Shown: positions 26,107 to 37,107, counted from the first letter of the stretch. The stretch is 43,029 nt of DNA from an uncultured Pirellulaceae bacterium (GCA_937928555.1 CALFWR010000083.1:1-43029); one strand, 5' to 3'. Numbers and translations are program-made. The notes: generated from the sequence alone by a model not told the origin.

Positions 26107-29100
26107 TCAGGCTCCATCGACGAGGCTTTCGATGGACTCGTTATCTTCGGATTCGACAATCGTCGAGATGTCAAAGGAAGTTACCCACCACTGTGAGGAA
26201 CTGACAGCCGTAAGGCTGATTCCAATCAGCATCGCCCGTAAAGCGAAACTGACAACGACACTCGTTACACCGATCGCTCCCGCCGTGATGGTAGTTGCGA
26301 CGGTCGATTCGAAGCTGTCAAAAAGGTACTCCTGTTCGGCAGAATTCATTTGCTGCCAGAAACTTGCTGACAAAAATGTGTCTTCCAAAGCGTTCTCGAG
26401 TACCGCTCGACCTGATCTGACCAATCCGGTTACCAGTTGTTCAGTCAACAGTTCCGTGTCTACAGAACGTGAGTAAACGTAGGTTGAGTAATCGAAGCCA
26501 AAGACTGCCAAATTCGATTCTTCCCCAACTTCTTGCCCCGAAAAATCATTACTTAGCGTGTCAGCGCCAAATTCGTTGGAATTGGCGGCTGCCAACAAAA
26601 GTGACGATAGGTTCGTTACACCAGAAACCTCGGCTGTGGATACCTGCACAGGTTCTTGAACCGGACCTTCCTGCGGGTCAGGCCCGTTCGCGATATTGTT
26701 GGGTTGGTTTTCGTCGTCTGAATTCTGATTGGGCGTTGTCGATAACAATGATTTTGACTTCACCGTGACAGTTTTTCTGCTTGTCTCTCCACCGCTGTCA
26801 ACTTCGATGACAAAACTGTCCAGAATGATCTCGTCGAAAAGAGGTGTGTATTCCACGATCCCGTTTTCATTCACTGACACCGTGCCTTTGCGGGGGCCTT
26901 CAACAATGCGGAATGTCGCTTCAGCCTCGAGAGCCAGTTGGCGAGATTCTTCGGCCGTAAATACATCCAGATCGACAACGGTATCAAGATCCCTTTTCAG
27001 AATCACGTCGCTCAAAGGGATCGTTTCAGCGACATCTTGAACCGAAACGTCAATGCGTTGGGTCGCGGAAAGTCCTTCACTGTCGGTGACCCGCACATCA
27101 ACAACAAGCGCAACATCGCCCGCCTCAAAATTGGGCGCTTCAATGAACATCAACTGACCGGAGTCGGTGTCGAGCACAAACAGGTCGTTGTCATTGTTGG
27201 AGCCGACCAACTCGAAGGTCAATGTCAGATTTTCACGGCCACCAGTTTCGATAACAAGACCCGGGGTCTCGTTTTCGAATTGACTCAGTTGGGTGGTGCT
27301 GATGAATGGTGCTTGGTTACTTTCGGTGACCGTCACCAGCACAAATTCACGATCAGTCAATCCGGCCGCGTCGGTGACCGTTACCGCAACGCGGTAAACA
27401 TTGTCCATTCCATCGTCTAAAGGATTGAAAAAGTCTGGCTGGTCGATGAACGATACCACGCCCGTCGATTCATCGATCTCAAAGAGGCTGTTGTCGGCAT
27501 CGTTTCCATTTAGAGAGAAGGTAAGCGGATCATTTTCAACGTCGATTGCGTCGGCATCAAACGCGAACAAAATGCTATTCTCTTCGACCTGCACGTCGAC
27601 GACGACAAGCTCGGGAGCATCGTTGACCGGAGTCACGTCAATCTGCAAAAAACTGGACGATGATGACGTCAAAGGGTTCGCGTTTGAATCGATAACCGAA
27701 AACTCAAACCCGGTATAGTTGTCGCCGAACTCATTCGCTTCGGGCGTGAACCGAAGTTGGCTCAGTTGGCCAACGGGAATCGACAGGCCAGCGGTCACCA
27801 CGTTTCCGTTGAATGTCAACTGTCCCGCTGCCGGCGTTGTGTTGATCACGACGGCAGACAATCTGTCACTTTCAATATCCCGAAAACCAAAATCCGACGC
27901 TGTGAACTGCCGTGTTTCATCTTCGGCCACTTCAACAGTACTGTCGAGGCTTACCGGCGCGTCGTTGACCGGGATCACATCAAAGCTGAACGTCTGTGAT
28001 TCGCTAATATTGACTCCACCATTTCCCACGCCTCCGGAATCCAAAACGCGAAAGGTAAACTGGTCGGACATCGGCCCGGTTGCATTGGATTCGGGTACAA
28101 ACTCAAGCCCCGCAAGTCGAAGCATGGACATTCGCTGTCCCGGCAGAACCACGCTTCCTTCAAGAATCAGTTGCCCGTTGGCTGGCACGTCGACGATCTC
28201 AATGCCCATAAAGTTGTCGCCATCGATTGCATCGGCAAACCCGAAATCGGACGCAGAAAACCGGAAGGGCGTGTCTTCAGAAATCGTTCGGCTCTGCGGT
28301 TCGGCAGTCGGTGCATCGTTGACCGGAGTCACGTGCGCCACAAGCTCGTGAAGCCCGCTGGTGTCGTCGCCGCCCCCATTGTCAACTACCCGAAACTGAA
28401 GCGTGAAATAGTTGTCTCCGTTTTCATTGGCAAGCGGAACCAGTTGCAGTTTGTCAATATCGCCCGCCGAAATAACATCCCCCGCATTGACAGCATCGCC
28501 ATCGAGAAACAGCACACCCGGGCGGGAAAGTGTTTCAATGGTGACTTCTTGCAGGCTCCCGCCAGTATCCAGTGGATCGCGGAAAACGAAATCGTCCACA
28601 CTAAAGGAATAGTTTTCGTCCTCAAGGAATCGCACGACACGGTCCTCGCTTCGCGGTGCGTCGTTGACTGGTTCGACATCGATAACGATGACGAAATTTT
28701 CATCCGAAACACTGACTCCGCCAAAGTCGTTGCCGCCATCGTCGATAACACGGAAACTGAAACTTGCATAGTCATCGCCCGACTGATTGGCCTCCGGGGT
28801 AAACCTGAGATCGGAAAGCTCGCCCACTGTGACCCGATCGCCTGGGACCACTTCAACACTGTCGAGAGTCAGCGTACCGAGTCCTCCGATACGGGTGATA
28901 ATCAATTCCCCGAAATTATCCCCGTCAGCAAAGTCACTGAATCCAAAATCGGCCGCTGTAAATGGCAACTCTCCGTCTTCAGTGACCGACAGGCGGTTGT
29001 CACGCCCCTCGGGAGCATCGTTGACCGAGCGGACGTCGAAAGTGAGTACGCTTGAAGTTACAGCGGTGTTCGATCCTCCACTATCCACCCTGCCATCATC

Positions 29101-32100
29101 AATGACACTGAAGGAAACAGTCGCCAGTCCCAATCCGTTTTCATTCTCCGCCGGCATGTAAACCAATGAATTTATCATTCCCACCGGGACAATCGTTCCG
29201 TTGGCTATCGGCTGACCGTCGAGAAGCAACTGGCCGCTGCCACTAAAGCCATCGATTCGTACCTCCAGGAAGTCGTCGCCGTCTGTCGCGTCAGTGAAAC
29301 CGAAATCTTCTTCCCGGATTTCGTACGGCGAATCCTCATTGATTGTGATCGTGTTGTCGGTGCCCGATGGGGCTTCATTAACCGGCGTGACATCGATTGT
29401 GATGATCCTGACAACCGCATCCGTATTCTCTCCGACCGGGTTGGTGGTCCCCGAGTCAACAACCTGAAATCCGAAACTCGCGTACCCGGGGCCGCTTGCG
29501 CTCGCTTCAGGGGTGAATACCAAATTCGGCAAAAGTGAAACATCAACAGTCTGCCCGTCAAATACCGGCACACTATTGAATGTCAGTGTTCCATTGGCAG
29601 GCAGTTGAGTGATAACGATCGAATCAAAGGAGTCGATGTCGCTTTGGCCAAAGTCCTGATCGTCCGAAAACCCAAAGTCCTCGGCCTTGAAAGGCACGCT
29701 TGATCCCTCATTGACTTCAACCCGGTTACTTTCGCCTTGTGGAGCATCACTCACCGGGCGTACGTTGATTTCAAGGGTTGCGATCGTCGAAACATCGACT
29801 CCGCCGCGAGCCTGGCCTCCATCGTCAACAACCCGGAAGTCGATCGATGCGTAGTTGTCCCCAAATTCATTGGACTCGGGAGTGAATACAATGGTTGCAA
29901 TATCAGCGGCGCTGACTTCGTCTCCAGCCGCTAACACGCTACTGCCTAGCACAAAAGTTCCCGAACCGTGAATGTCGACGATTCGGATTGCGCTGAAATC
30001 ATTTTCCGGCGTGTCTCGAGAATCGTCAAAACCAAAGTTGGCTCGTGCCAAGCTGACGCTGCTGTCTTCATCAACTTCAACCGCGACCGGTGTGGCCGTT
30101 GGAGCGTCATTGACGCTTTGAACATTGATTCGTATCAGGTTTGGCGATGCGTCGGTGTTATCTCCGTCGGGACTGGAGGAGCCCGTATCGGTCACCTGGA
30201 ACCGGAACTCGAAAATTCTGAAGCCATGCTGGTCCGCATCGGGAATGTACTTCAAGTTTGCAATCTCGGAAATGAGAATTGTTTGTCCATCGACCACCGG
30301 AAGGTCATTGAACTCAAGAACTCCGCCCGTGGTTGCGAGGTCTGTAATTGTGATCGAGAGGAAGTCATCCCGGTCGCCATTGCTCAAGTCAGCGACATCG
30401 GTAAAGCCAAAGTCTTCTGCTCTAAAGACGTAATCAATATCTTCACTGGTGAAGACCGTATTGTTGGTGCCGCTGGGAGCATCACTCACAGACGTCACAT
30501 CAAATCGAAGCGTCGCTTCTTCCGAAAGGTCCACGCCTCCGTTGGCATCCCCGCCGTCGTCGCGAAGCCTGAAATTCAGCACGACGACGTCTTCACCAAA
30601 CGTGTTCGCTTCCGGGGTGAATTCGATGCTTGAAATGTCGGCTTGGTCGATCACCTGTCCGTCGAACAAAGCGACCCCGCTGAGCGTCAATCCACTGCCC
30701 GTCACCGACGTGATCACAAGTTCACCAAGCGAATTCGCGCCGATGTCCGCCGGATCGGAAAATCCAAAATCAGCTTCGCTCAGCACAAGGTCTTCGTCCT
30801 CCCGGATAGTGATCGTCTCCTGTGGAACAACCACAATCGGCGCGTCGTTGACAGTGTCGATATCAAACTGGAACTTTCGGAAAGTTTGGTCAGAGTCGAT
30901 CCCGCCGTTAGTCGTTGAACCCGTATCGTCAACCCCGAAGAAGAATGATGCAGCATCGGTTCCATTGAGGTTTTCGTCCGGTGTAAACACGAGGAAGTCA
31001 AGTTGATTTGCAACAACAAAACTGCCTGCGGTAACGGGAATATCAGGATTGATTCCATCGATCAACGTGAGCGTTCCACCAAAAATCGAATCAATATGAA
31101 TTCCTTCAAAGCTGTCACCATCAGCGGGATCGCTGAAGCCAAAAATGGCCGGGTCATTCGAAAACTCGAAAGGCTGATCCTCATTAATTTGGCGAATTTG
31201 CATGTCTCCTGTCGGAGCATCGCTTTGGGATTCGACGTTGATACGCAATGTGAACGTTGACAGAGGATCGGAACTGTTTTGTCCGCCATTTCGCGTGCCC
31301 CCGTCATCCTGGACGCTGAAGTTGATGGCCGCGTGATTGCTGCCATTGAAATTCTGGTCAGGGACAAATCTCAGATCAGCGATTGCAACCGTCGCTGGCG
31401 GGTCACCCGGTGCCACATCAAACGCGGTCGTGCCATTGAACCATGTGCCCGCACCTTCGGTGCTTACGATTGTAATCGTGGCCAGGCTGTTCGAGGGTCT
31501 GTCAGCCGCATCCTCAAACAAAAAGTCGTCTTGCGTGAACGTCCGTTCTGAGTCTTCAAGGATCGAAATCGTATTGTCAGCCGCAGAAGGAGCATCGTTG
31601 ATCGAATCCACCGAACCGAGCATCGTCACAACGTTGCTGCTGTCGTAGCCATCGTCCACCGCAAAATCAAATTCAACATCGCCATTGAAATTGGCAGCCG
31701 CTACGAATTCCAGTCTGCCAGCATCGATCGCAGACAACTGTATCGTTTGATCGACAGAGACCTCGACACCGTCCAACAGCAGTCTTCCCGCTGCCGGATC
31801 GGGCAAGCTTTTTACGGTGACCGCGACTCCTGGATCGCCATCTGCGTCGGTGAACGCAAAATCACTTTCGAGGAATGTGTAAGATTGATCTTCCAGCAAT
31901 GAAAAAGTGCCATCGACGGAAACCGGAGCGTTGTTGTTGATCTTGAAGTTGTCACCGAACTCCGACGTGTTGCCTGAGGTGTCAATGGCCAATGCGGTGA
32001 TGGGCCGATTCGAGTCAAACGCAGCGATAGCAGAAATGTCTACCGTAGCGACGAATAGTGTGCCGTTAAAAATAATGTCCGTCGCTCTGATCGCGAAAAG

Positions 32101-35100
32101 GTACGCTTCGCCTTCGCCATTGCCGACCGATGTCGAGTGGTAGATTTCAATCCGCTCGATCGCAGGATCAAGACTGGTGAATTCAAGTTCAAGCGTTGAA
32201 CCGTTAACCGTTCCGGCCTCGATCACCGGGAAGTCGATGCCTCCGTTTCCGGTGTATGCGTCTCGCCCCCCATCGTTTTCAGTAATGCCGTCTCCGATGT
32301 TTCTTAACAGGTTGATGGCAGCCCGCATCTCGTCGTGGCTTAAACCGCCATCACCATCGCTATCAGCTATCGCGATTTCTTCCGGAGTCAGGAAGGGCGC
32401 AAGTTCGTCCGCCGACAGGAAGCCGGGATTCGCCGGATCGGTATCGATTTCTGTAAAACTCAATCCCTCAAACGGAAGGCTAAGAAGGTCGATCGACTGG
32501 CCATTATCGAGAAATTCATTGGCAGTGATCTCGACCCCTTCCGAAGCGACAGAATTGTTGTCGGGCAACAGCCGATGACTTACTCGCACACCATCTTCGT
32601 TGCCCTGAATCAAGTTTCGGGTAATCGTGACCTCATTTCCACTGATTCGAATTCCCGCACCGGCGTCGCGGACTGCAGCACCGTTGTTGAGTATCGAGTT
32701 GTTGACGATCAGCGCGTCAATGTCCCCTGTCGGCCCCCTGCCGAATAGTTCAATTCCGATACCAAAATTTTGTTCGATCAGGTTCCCGGAAATGACAAGG
32801 TCGGTCACGCCAGAAACCCGAATCCCGTCCGAGTTAAAACTACCGTTTCCATTGATTGCATTGGCGATGATTTGGTTATCACTGATGGTCCAGCCGTTTT
32901 CGTCCTGGCTGTTGGCTCGATCAATGTTGATGCCGTGACTACTCTGATTCCCGATAAAGTTTCTCGCGATCAGGCCATCAGACGCAGCGATCACCGTGAT
33001 CCCGCTGAATCGCTCTGTTGCATCTCTGGAAACGTCAGCGGTGTCGTTGGGGCCACTTCCAATAATGTTGTCGGTGATTTCGATTCCGGACAAAACGGAG
33101 TTCGGTGCGTTCCTGCCGACAACAAGAATGGCGCCCTGCTCCTCACCGTCGCCAAAACCGTTAATCGCAAAATTCCTGATTGTCACGTCCTGGGTGTCGG
33201 ACCCAACTCTTGACCTGATCGCGACGCCATAATCGATGTCCGCCGAACCGACCAGTTCAAGCTCCGGTGCGTCGATCGCGGACAGGCTAACGCCGTCCAG
33301 GCCAACTGTTTCATCTGACAGACCCACGGTAGTGAATGCATTGAGGTCTAACTCGACAAGCCCCGCCGCGGTTGGGGTCCAAGCCTGGCCGTCCAGCGTG
33401 GTGCCAGAGTCAAAGATTGCGTCCAACAGGCCAGTGACCTGAATGCTCCACCATGCTTCGCCTGCCGGTGGTACACCTGGCACGTTGAACGTTTCGTTTG
33501 CCGCCACCCCGGGCACGAATCTCATTACATTTTCGCCGACAACACTATTCGCGTTTTGAATAAATTGGCGGAAGGAACCTTGAATCTGGGTCGTGTGATC
33601 ATCTTCAACGTTGGTAACGACGTTGTAGCTAAATCCGAAATCCACATCGGAGTGAGCTTCGCCCATCACGTCGATTCGTCGATGCACGATGTGCTGTGCT
33701 CGGCCGATATCATCGGTGTCGGACTGGATGCTGTCCGAAACTCCGACTTGTCGACCGCCGAACAAAAAACCATCTGTGGAAAGCGTCGTTGCCGCTGGCC
33801 CATTGCCAACGATGCTGCCCGCGGCACCGTAGGTTTGCTGCGCCCAAGCGACCGATCGCTGGCCGGCGAAGACTTCTCCCAAGCCGATTGACCGTGAATC
33901 AACGACAACAAAATAGTCGGTTTCCGCAGCCAAACCGGTGAACTCGTAGTAGCCGCTGGCATCGGTGAATACTTCTCTTTGAAAACCGTCGATTCCGTCT
34001 TGGTAGAGCAATACTCGCACACGATTGAACCCGGCGTCTCCTGTAATCAGACCATCGGCTTGAACATCATTGAAAATGTGTCCGCCGATCGACAGGTCAC
34101 TCTGTTCTTCAAGTTCGACGATCACTCGTTGAGTCACCACGCGGTTGACTGCTCCGTCGATAACCTGGGCAGTAAGGCCGATATCCAATAAATCGCCAGC
34201 CGAAGAATCAGCAATGATGAAGACGCTTGATGGATCAAAGCCGTCAAGGTTTACGACTGGACCAGACAGTTCGGTTTGTTCATTGTTGTCAACGCGGTTG
34301 GCAAAAACACGAACGCCCGCAGGAATATCGACCAGCGTTGGACTGACCACCAATTCGCTGGCCGTTTCAGGCAGGAGTCTGGAAATCTCAAGGCGAACCG
34401 GGACATCAAACGAACCGCTGGTTGACTGCCGCAAGCGGGCACGATGAGCACTACTTCCTGTAAAACCTGATTCGCCTTCTTCATGCCAGGTAACCAGAAT
34501 GTCTCCAGTTGATTCGTCAAATTCGACCGAAGGATTAAGTTTGTCGCCCGCTCCTGGCGCGTTGACCCGGAATGAGGCCCCTGTTCGATTCAAGTTTTCA
34601 TCCAACCGATATCCTTCGATGTTGGACTCCGAACCGGCAGGGTGGCTGACAAGCACAAGCACAAACCCGCCATCGTCGGTGGCTTCGATGACGGGTTCCA
34701 AATCGCCTGTTGTTGCCAGTCCAACCCGGTGAGAGTCCAACTGGACGGTGCTGGAGCGATCGATCGTGGCAACAACGGCTTCGCGAAAACCACCTGATCC
34801 CTCTTCCCAACCAACCACCACTCTGCCGTTGGACAATTCGGTAATGCTTGGCAACTGACCTGTTGAACTGAAGTTACCGGTTTCCACCAGTTCGATCGTT
34901 ACACCAAGCGGTTCACCATTGGGTCCAAAAAACTGTGCATTGACCGTTTGGGTGGAATTTGACGTGCTGGCGTTCCAGGCAAGTACAAATCCGCCATCAT
35001 TCAAACCGTGGATCGCGACCGATTCGGGAGTTAGTTGGTTGGGCCCGTCATCGGGAAGTTCAAATTCGAATTCAACCGATTCAAAAACTCCAAGGTCATT

Positions 35101-37107
35101 TTCACGAAAAATGGTACCTCGGGTGATTCTTCCGGAACCATCGTCTTCGATCCACGCCGCTGCAAATCCGTTTTCCAGGGTATCTACCTGAATCGCGTAC
35201 TCATCGACCGCAACATCATTGGCGATAACTTGAACAGGCGCCCCTCCACTGTTATCTGGAGCCCCGGTAAAGAAGTCCGCATAGCTCCCGTCGGAAAGGA
35301 CCCGAACCGCAACAACGTTCCGATCCCCTGTATTGCTTTCTTCATGCCAGGTAATCACAAATCCACCATCGTCCAGGGCGGCGATGGTCGGATCTGAATT
35401 TACAATGGCCGTAGAGGTAAGTGTATTTACGCCCGCTAAAATCGAGTTGTCATTGGCGTCGAAAATTTCAAATTGGATCGAGTTTGAACCAATCAGGTTG
35501 TTGTTGGTGAACCAAATTGCGGCATAGTTGCCGTTGGAAAGTCGCTCAATCTGGCTTGATTGAGCATCGCCCAATCCAAAGGAAATCTGTTGGTCGGATC
35601 CATCAATGCGTGTGAATCCATCGCCAAGCCCAAGCTGGAGGTCTTCTCCGTCGGGGGCAATGTTGAATGTCACCTCGCGTTGTTCAGAAAGGCCAAATTC
35701 AAATCCGGCCCGGTACGCAAAAGTTGAAAAATTCGTCGTCGCATTTTCGGCCGGTTCAAACAACAGGAAAGACAGATCTGCGGCGTCGATTGATTGCAGT
35801 TCGGTGACTTCGGTTCCAAAGAGTGTCAACCGACCAACCGCAGGATCGGGTAGCCGCGTGATTACAAGTTCTCTCAAGCTCGCCGCGCTTGGATCCTGAA
35901 GAAAGTCAGAAGCACTGAAGCTGTGAAAGGTATCTTCCACCAGGTTCAGTGGGTTTCCCTGTGCAGCGGGGAAGGGCACAAACGCCGTGGGTGAACTCAG
36001 GTCCAAACCATTGATATTGGCTGCAGCGGAGTCAGTTGGCGTGCTGACATTAGGGTCCGTTACGTCACTTGCATCGTAAAACAATCGCGCAACTGGCGAC
36101 GAACTTGCCAGATCGATCGAAAAAATGTCCTGGGACTGAACCTCAAGACTCCCCACATTTTCGAGCGTTGCCGCCTGCTGTACCGACAGCAGCAACGTTC
36201 CGGCGGCAAGGTTTTGACCGCCAGCGTTAGTGCTGACGGTAATGAGATCAAGGCCGTCAATTGCGTTGCCCGCTAGGTTGATTTCGGCAGCGTCATAAAG
36301 AACCCTCAGTGCCCCGTCGGAGCCGACCCATTTGACCAGTGTTGGATCCTTTGAATCGACAAACACCAAATCACCGGAGTTGATTGTGGTCCCGTTAATG
36401 CTGACCGTATCTTCAGCTACCGAAATCGCTTGAATCTCGAAGTCACCCGGAAGCGGGTCTGGATAGAGGTCACCCAGCGAAGTAAGGACAAAGAAATAGC
36501 TTTCTGTCGCCGTGGCCCTGTGAACGAGAATGTCATCGACGTCAGGAGTAAACGTGCCGCCTGATTGGTCGACAAGCTGAACCGAGTTCGAGATAGCGCC
36601 GTTTTCTGGCACGAATGAAAACAGCAGATCTCCCTGTTGAAGGACAGTTCCAAATGCCGTCGTTCCGTTTTCGACCAAATCGACCGAGCCAATTCCCTGT
36701 TCATTAAAGTCACGAAGAATTGAAAATTCTCCGTCGGTGTCTTCGCCAAAGGTAAGTCCCGGTCCCGATAATTCGGCGATCGTATCTCCATCACCAAACG
36801 GCACGTCTGCTTCGGTGTCACCAAGGGCTGCCAGGATGAGACGCTCTGCAACGCCGTCGAGTGGAATCGGGTCCATCAGGTCAAGCGTTGCAACTGCCAT
36901 CTGAACTTCGAAACCGTCAAGCGGGTCCGCCGTGTTAACGGCGGCGTCGGGATCAAGAGCCTCCACAGGCACCGGTGAAGCACTGTACAGAACCCGATCT
37001 TCAAGAGAAGTCAACACGTACTCATGGTCGCCCTGCTCCTGTGTGTCGGTCGGTGCCGCAACGAACATGTCGCCGAGATGCTTTGTGATCTTGGTGATGA
37101 TTTTCAT
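26107..37107 (-). CDS. Giant cadherin-like surface protein with LEPR/LEDR-type N-terminus
   Basis: A 3666-residue protein. LEDRVLYSA at residues 35-43 resembles the planctomycete LEPR-XLL motif found near the start of giant exported proteins. Domains in order: a cadherin-like unit (about 393-490); DGGFVxxW-type repeats (about 510-950); an SdrD-B-like unit (about 1005-1080, ending FTDASGYYEFTGL); a right-handed parallel beta-helix region (about 1290-1543); a canonical EF-hand/dockerin-like calcium loop, DSDGDGGLSHDE (1582-1593); twelve tandem cadherin-like repeats (about 1724-3161); two classical cadherin-type repeats (about 3163-3356); and a linker then hydrophobic segments near 3600-3636. 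The last suggest a C-terminal membrane anchor. ATG at 37107 is preferred over GTG at 37152, which sits in a small hairpin. The likely role is calcium-dependent adhesion or envelope structure (inference). Confidence 0.9.
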   Translation of the reverse strand: MKIITKITKHLGDMFVAAPTDTQEQGDHEYVLTSLEDRVLYSASPVPVEALDPDAAVNTADPLDGFEVQMAVATLDLMDPIPLDGVAERLILAALGDTEADVPFGDGDTIAELSGPGLTFGEDTDGEFSILRDFNEQGIGSVDLVENGTTAFGTVLQQGDLLFSFVPENGAISNSVQLVDQSGGTFTPDVDDILVHRATATESYFFVLTSLGDLYPDPLPGDFEIQAISVAEDTVSINGTTINSGDLVFVDSKDPTLVKWVGSDGALRVLYDAAEINLAGNAIDGLDLITVSTNAGGQNLAAGTLLLSVQQAATLENVGSLEVQSQDIFSIDLASSSPVARLFYDASDVTDPNVSTPTDSAAANINGLDLSSPTAFVPFPAAQGNPLNLVEDTFHSFSASDFLQDPSAASLRELVITRLPDPAVGRLTLFGTEVTELQSIDAADLSFLLFEPAENATTNFSTFAYRAGFEFGLSEQREVTFNIAPDGEDLQLGLGDGFTRIDGSDQQISFGLGDAQSSQIERLSNGNYAAIWFTNNNLIGSNSIQFEIFDANDNSILAGVNTLTSTAIVNSDPTIAALDDGGFVITWHEESNTGDRNVVAVRVLSDGSYADFFTGAPDNSGGAPVQVIANDVAVDEYAIQVDTLENGFAAAWIEDDGSGRITRGTIFRENDLGVFESVEFEFELPDDGPNQLTPESVAIHGLNDGGFVLAWNASTSNSTQTVNAQFFGPNGEPLGVTIELVETGNFSSTGQLPSITELSNGRVVVGWEEGSGGFREAVVATIDRSSTVQLDSHRVGLATTGDLEPVIEATDDGGFVLVLVSHPAGSESNIEGYRLDENLNRTGASFRVNAPGAGDKLNPSVEFDESTGDILVTWHEEGESGFTGSSAHRARLRQSTSGSFDVPVRLEISRLLPETASELVVSPTLVDIPAGVRVFANRVDNNEQTELSGPVVNLDGFDPSSVFIIADSSAGDLLDIGLTAQVIDGAVNRVVTQRVIVELEEQSDLSIGGHIFNDVQADGLITGDAGFNRVRVLLYQDGIDGFQREVFTDASGYYEFTGLAAETDYFVVVDSRSIGLGEVFAGQRSVAWAQQTYGAAGSIVGNGPAATTLSTDGFLFGGRQVGVSDSIQSDTDDIGRAQHIVHRRIDVMGEAHSDVDFGFSYNVVTNVEDDHTTQIQGSFRQFIQNANSVVGENVMRFVPGVAANETFNVPGVPPAGEAWWSIQVTGLLDAIFDSGTTLDGQAWTPTAAGLVELDLNAFTTVGLSDETVGLDGVSLSAIDAPELELVGSADIDYGVAIRSRVGSDTQDVTIRNFAINGFGDGEEQGAILVVGRNAPNSVLSGIEITDNIIGSGPNDTADVSRDATERFSGITVIAASDGLIARNFIGNQSSHGINIDRANSQDENGWTISDNQIIANAINGNGSFNSDGIRVSGVTDLVISGNLIEQNFGIGIELFGRGPTGDIDALIVNNSILNNGAAVRDAGAGIRISGNEVTITRNLIQGNEDGVRVSHRLLPDNNSVASEGVEITANEFLDNGQSIDLLSLPFEGLSFTEIDTDPANPGFLSADELAPFLTPEEIAIADSDGDGGLSHDEMRAAINLLRNIGDGITENDGGRDAYTGNGGIDFPVIEAGTVNGSTLELEFTSLDPAIERIEIYHSTSVGNGEGEAYLFAIRATDIIFNGTLFVATVDISAIAAFDSNRPITALAIDTSGNTSEFGDNFKINNNAPVSVDGTFSLLEDQSYTFLESDFAFTDADGDPGVAVTVKSLPDPAAGRLLLDGVEVSVDQTIQLSAIDAGRLEFVAAANFNGDVEFDFAVDDGYDSSNVVTMLGSVDSINDAPSAADNTISILEDSERTFTQDDFLFEDAADRPSNSLATITIVSTEGAGTWFNGTTAFDVAPGDPPATVAIADLRFVPDQNFNGSNHAAINFSVQDDGGTRNGGQNSSDPLSTFTLRINVESQSDAPTGDMQIRQINEDQPFEFSNDPAIFGFSDPADGDSFEGIHIDSIFGGTLTLIDGINPDIPVTAGSFVVANQLDFLVFTPDENLNGTDAASFFFGVDDTGSTTNGGIDSDQTFRKFQFDIDTVNDAPIVVVPQETITIREDEDLVLSEADFGFSDPADIGANSLGELVITSVTGSGLTLSGVALFDGQVIDQADISSIEFTPEANTFGEDVVVLNFRLRDDGGDANGGVDLSEEATLRFDVTSVSDAPSGTNNTVFTSEDIDYVFRAEDFGFTDVADLSNGDRDDFLSITITDLATTGGVLEFNDLPVVDGQTILISEIANLKYIPDADQHGFRIFEFRFQVTDTGSSSPDGDNTDASPNLIRINVQSVNDAPTATPVAVEVDEDSSVSLARANFGFDDSRDTPENDFSAIRIVDIHGSGTFVLGSSVLAAGDEVSAADIATIVFTPESNEFGDNYASIDFRVVDDGGQARGGVDVSTIATLEINVRPVSDAPQGESNRVEVNEGSSVPFKAEDFGFSDDQDFGQSDIDSFDSIVITQLPANGTLTFNSVPVFDGQTVDVSLLPNLVFTPEASASGPGYASFGFQVVDSGTTNPVGENTDAVVRIITIDVTPVNEAPSGTDNTITINEDSPYEIREEDFGFTDATDGDDFLEVRIDGFSGSGQLLLDGQPIANGTIVPVGMINSLVYMPAENENGLGLATVSFSVIDDGRVDSGGSNTAVTSSVLTFDVRSVNDAPEGRDNRLSVTEDGELPFTAADFGFSDFADGDNFGELIITRIGGLGTLTLDSVEVVPGDRVTVGELSDLRFTPEANQSGDDYASFSFRVIDDGGNDFGGVSVSDENFVIVIDVEPVNDAPRSEDRVVRFLEDENYSFSVDDFVFRDPLDTGGSLQEVTIETLSRPGVLFLDGDAVNAGDVISAGDIDKLQLVPLANENGDNYFTLQFRVVDNGGGDDTSGLHELVAHVTPVNDAPTAEPQSRTISEDTPFRFSASDFGFADAIDGDNFMGIEIVDVPANGQLILEGSVVLPGQRMSMLRLAGLEFVPESNATGPMSDQFTFRVLDSGGVGNGGVNISESQTFSFDVIPVNDAPVSLDSTVEVAEDETRQFTASDFGFRDIESDRLSAVVINTTPAAGQLTFNGNVVTAGLSIPVGQLSQLRFTPEANEFGDNYTGFEFSVIDSNANPLTSSSSSFLQIDVTPVNDAPELVVVDVQVEENSILFAFDADAIDVENDPLTFSLNGNDADNSLFEIDESTGVVSFIDQPDFFNPLDDGMDNVYRVAVTVTDAAGLTDREFVLVTVTESNQAPFISTTQLSQFENETPGLVIETGGRENLTLTFELVGSNNDNDLFVLDTDSGQLMFIEAPNFEAGDVALVVDVRVTDSEGLSATQRIDVSVQDVAETIPLSDVILKRDLDTVVDLDVFTAEESRQLALEAEATFRIVEGPRKGTVSVNENGIVEYTPLFDEIILDSFVIEVDSGGETSRKTVTVKSKSLLSTTPNQNSDDENQPNNIANGPDPQEGPVQEPVQVSTAEVSGVTNLSSLLLAAANSNEFGADTLSNDFSGQEVGEESNLAVFGFDYSTYVYSRSVDTELLTEQLVTGLVRSGRAVLENALEDTFLSASFWQQMNSAEQEYLFDSFESTVATTITAGAIGVTSVVVSFALRAMLIGISLTAVSSSQWWVTSFDISTIVESEDNESIESLVDGA
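27623..31938 (-). repeat. Twelve tandem cadherin-like domain repeats (about 360 bp each)
   Basis: Each unit starts with NDAP or a variant (SDAP, NEAP, NNAP). It then runs through an acidic turn (INEDSPYEI, VTEDGELPF), the core DFGFxD, a strand like LxFTPEANxxGDDYASF, and FRVxDDGG before the next unit. The DNA copies are clearly diverged, so this is an old duplication and not a recent collapse or expansion. Unit lengths vary by about 15 residues. Confidence 0.85.

Noticed and set aside
28171..29055. 294-residue open frame on the plus strand
   Set aside because: Antisense to the cadherin-like repeats. Its apparent periodicity merely reflects the repeats of the real gene.
27623..31938. Recent tandem duplication or assembly problem in the giant gene
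   Set aside because: The units are strongly diverged at DNA level and vary in length, so this is old domain repetition.
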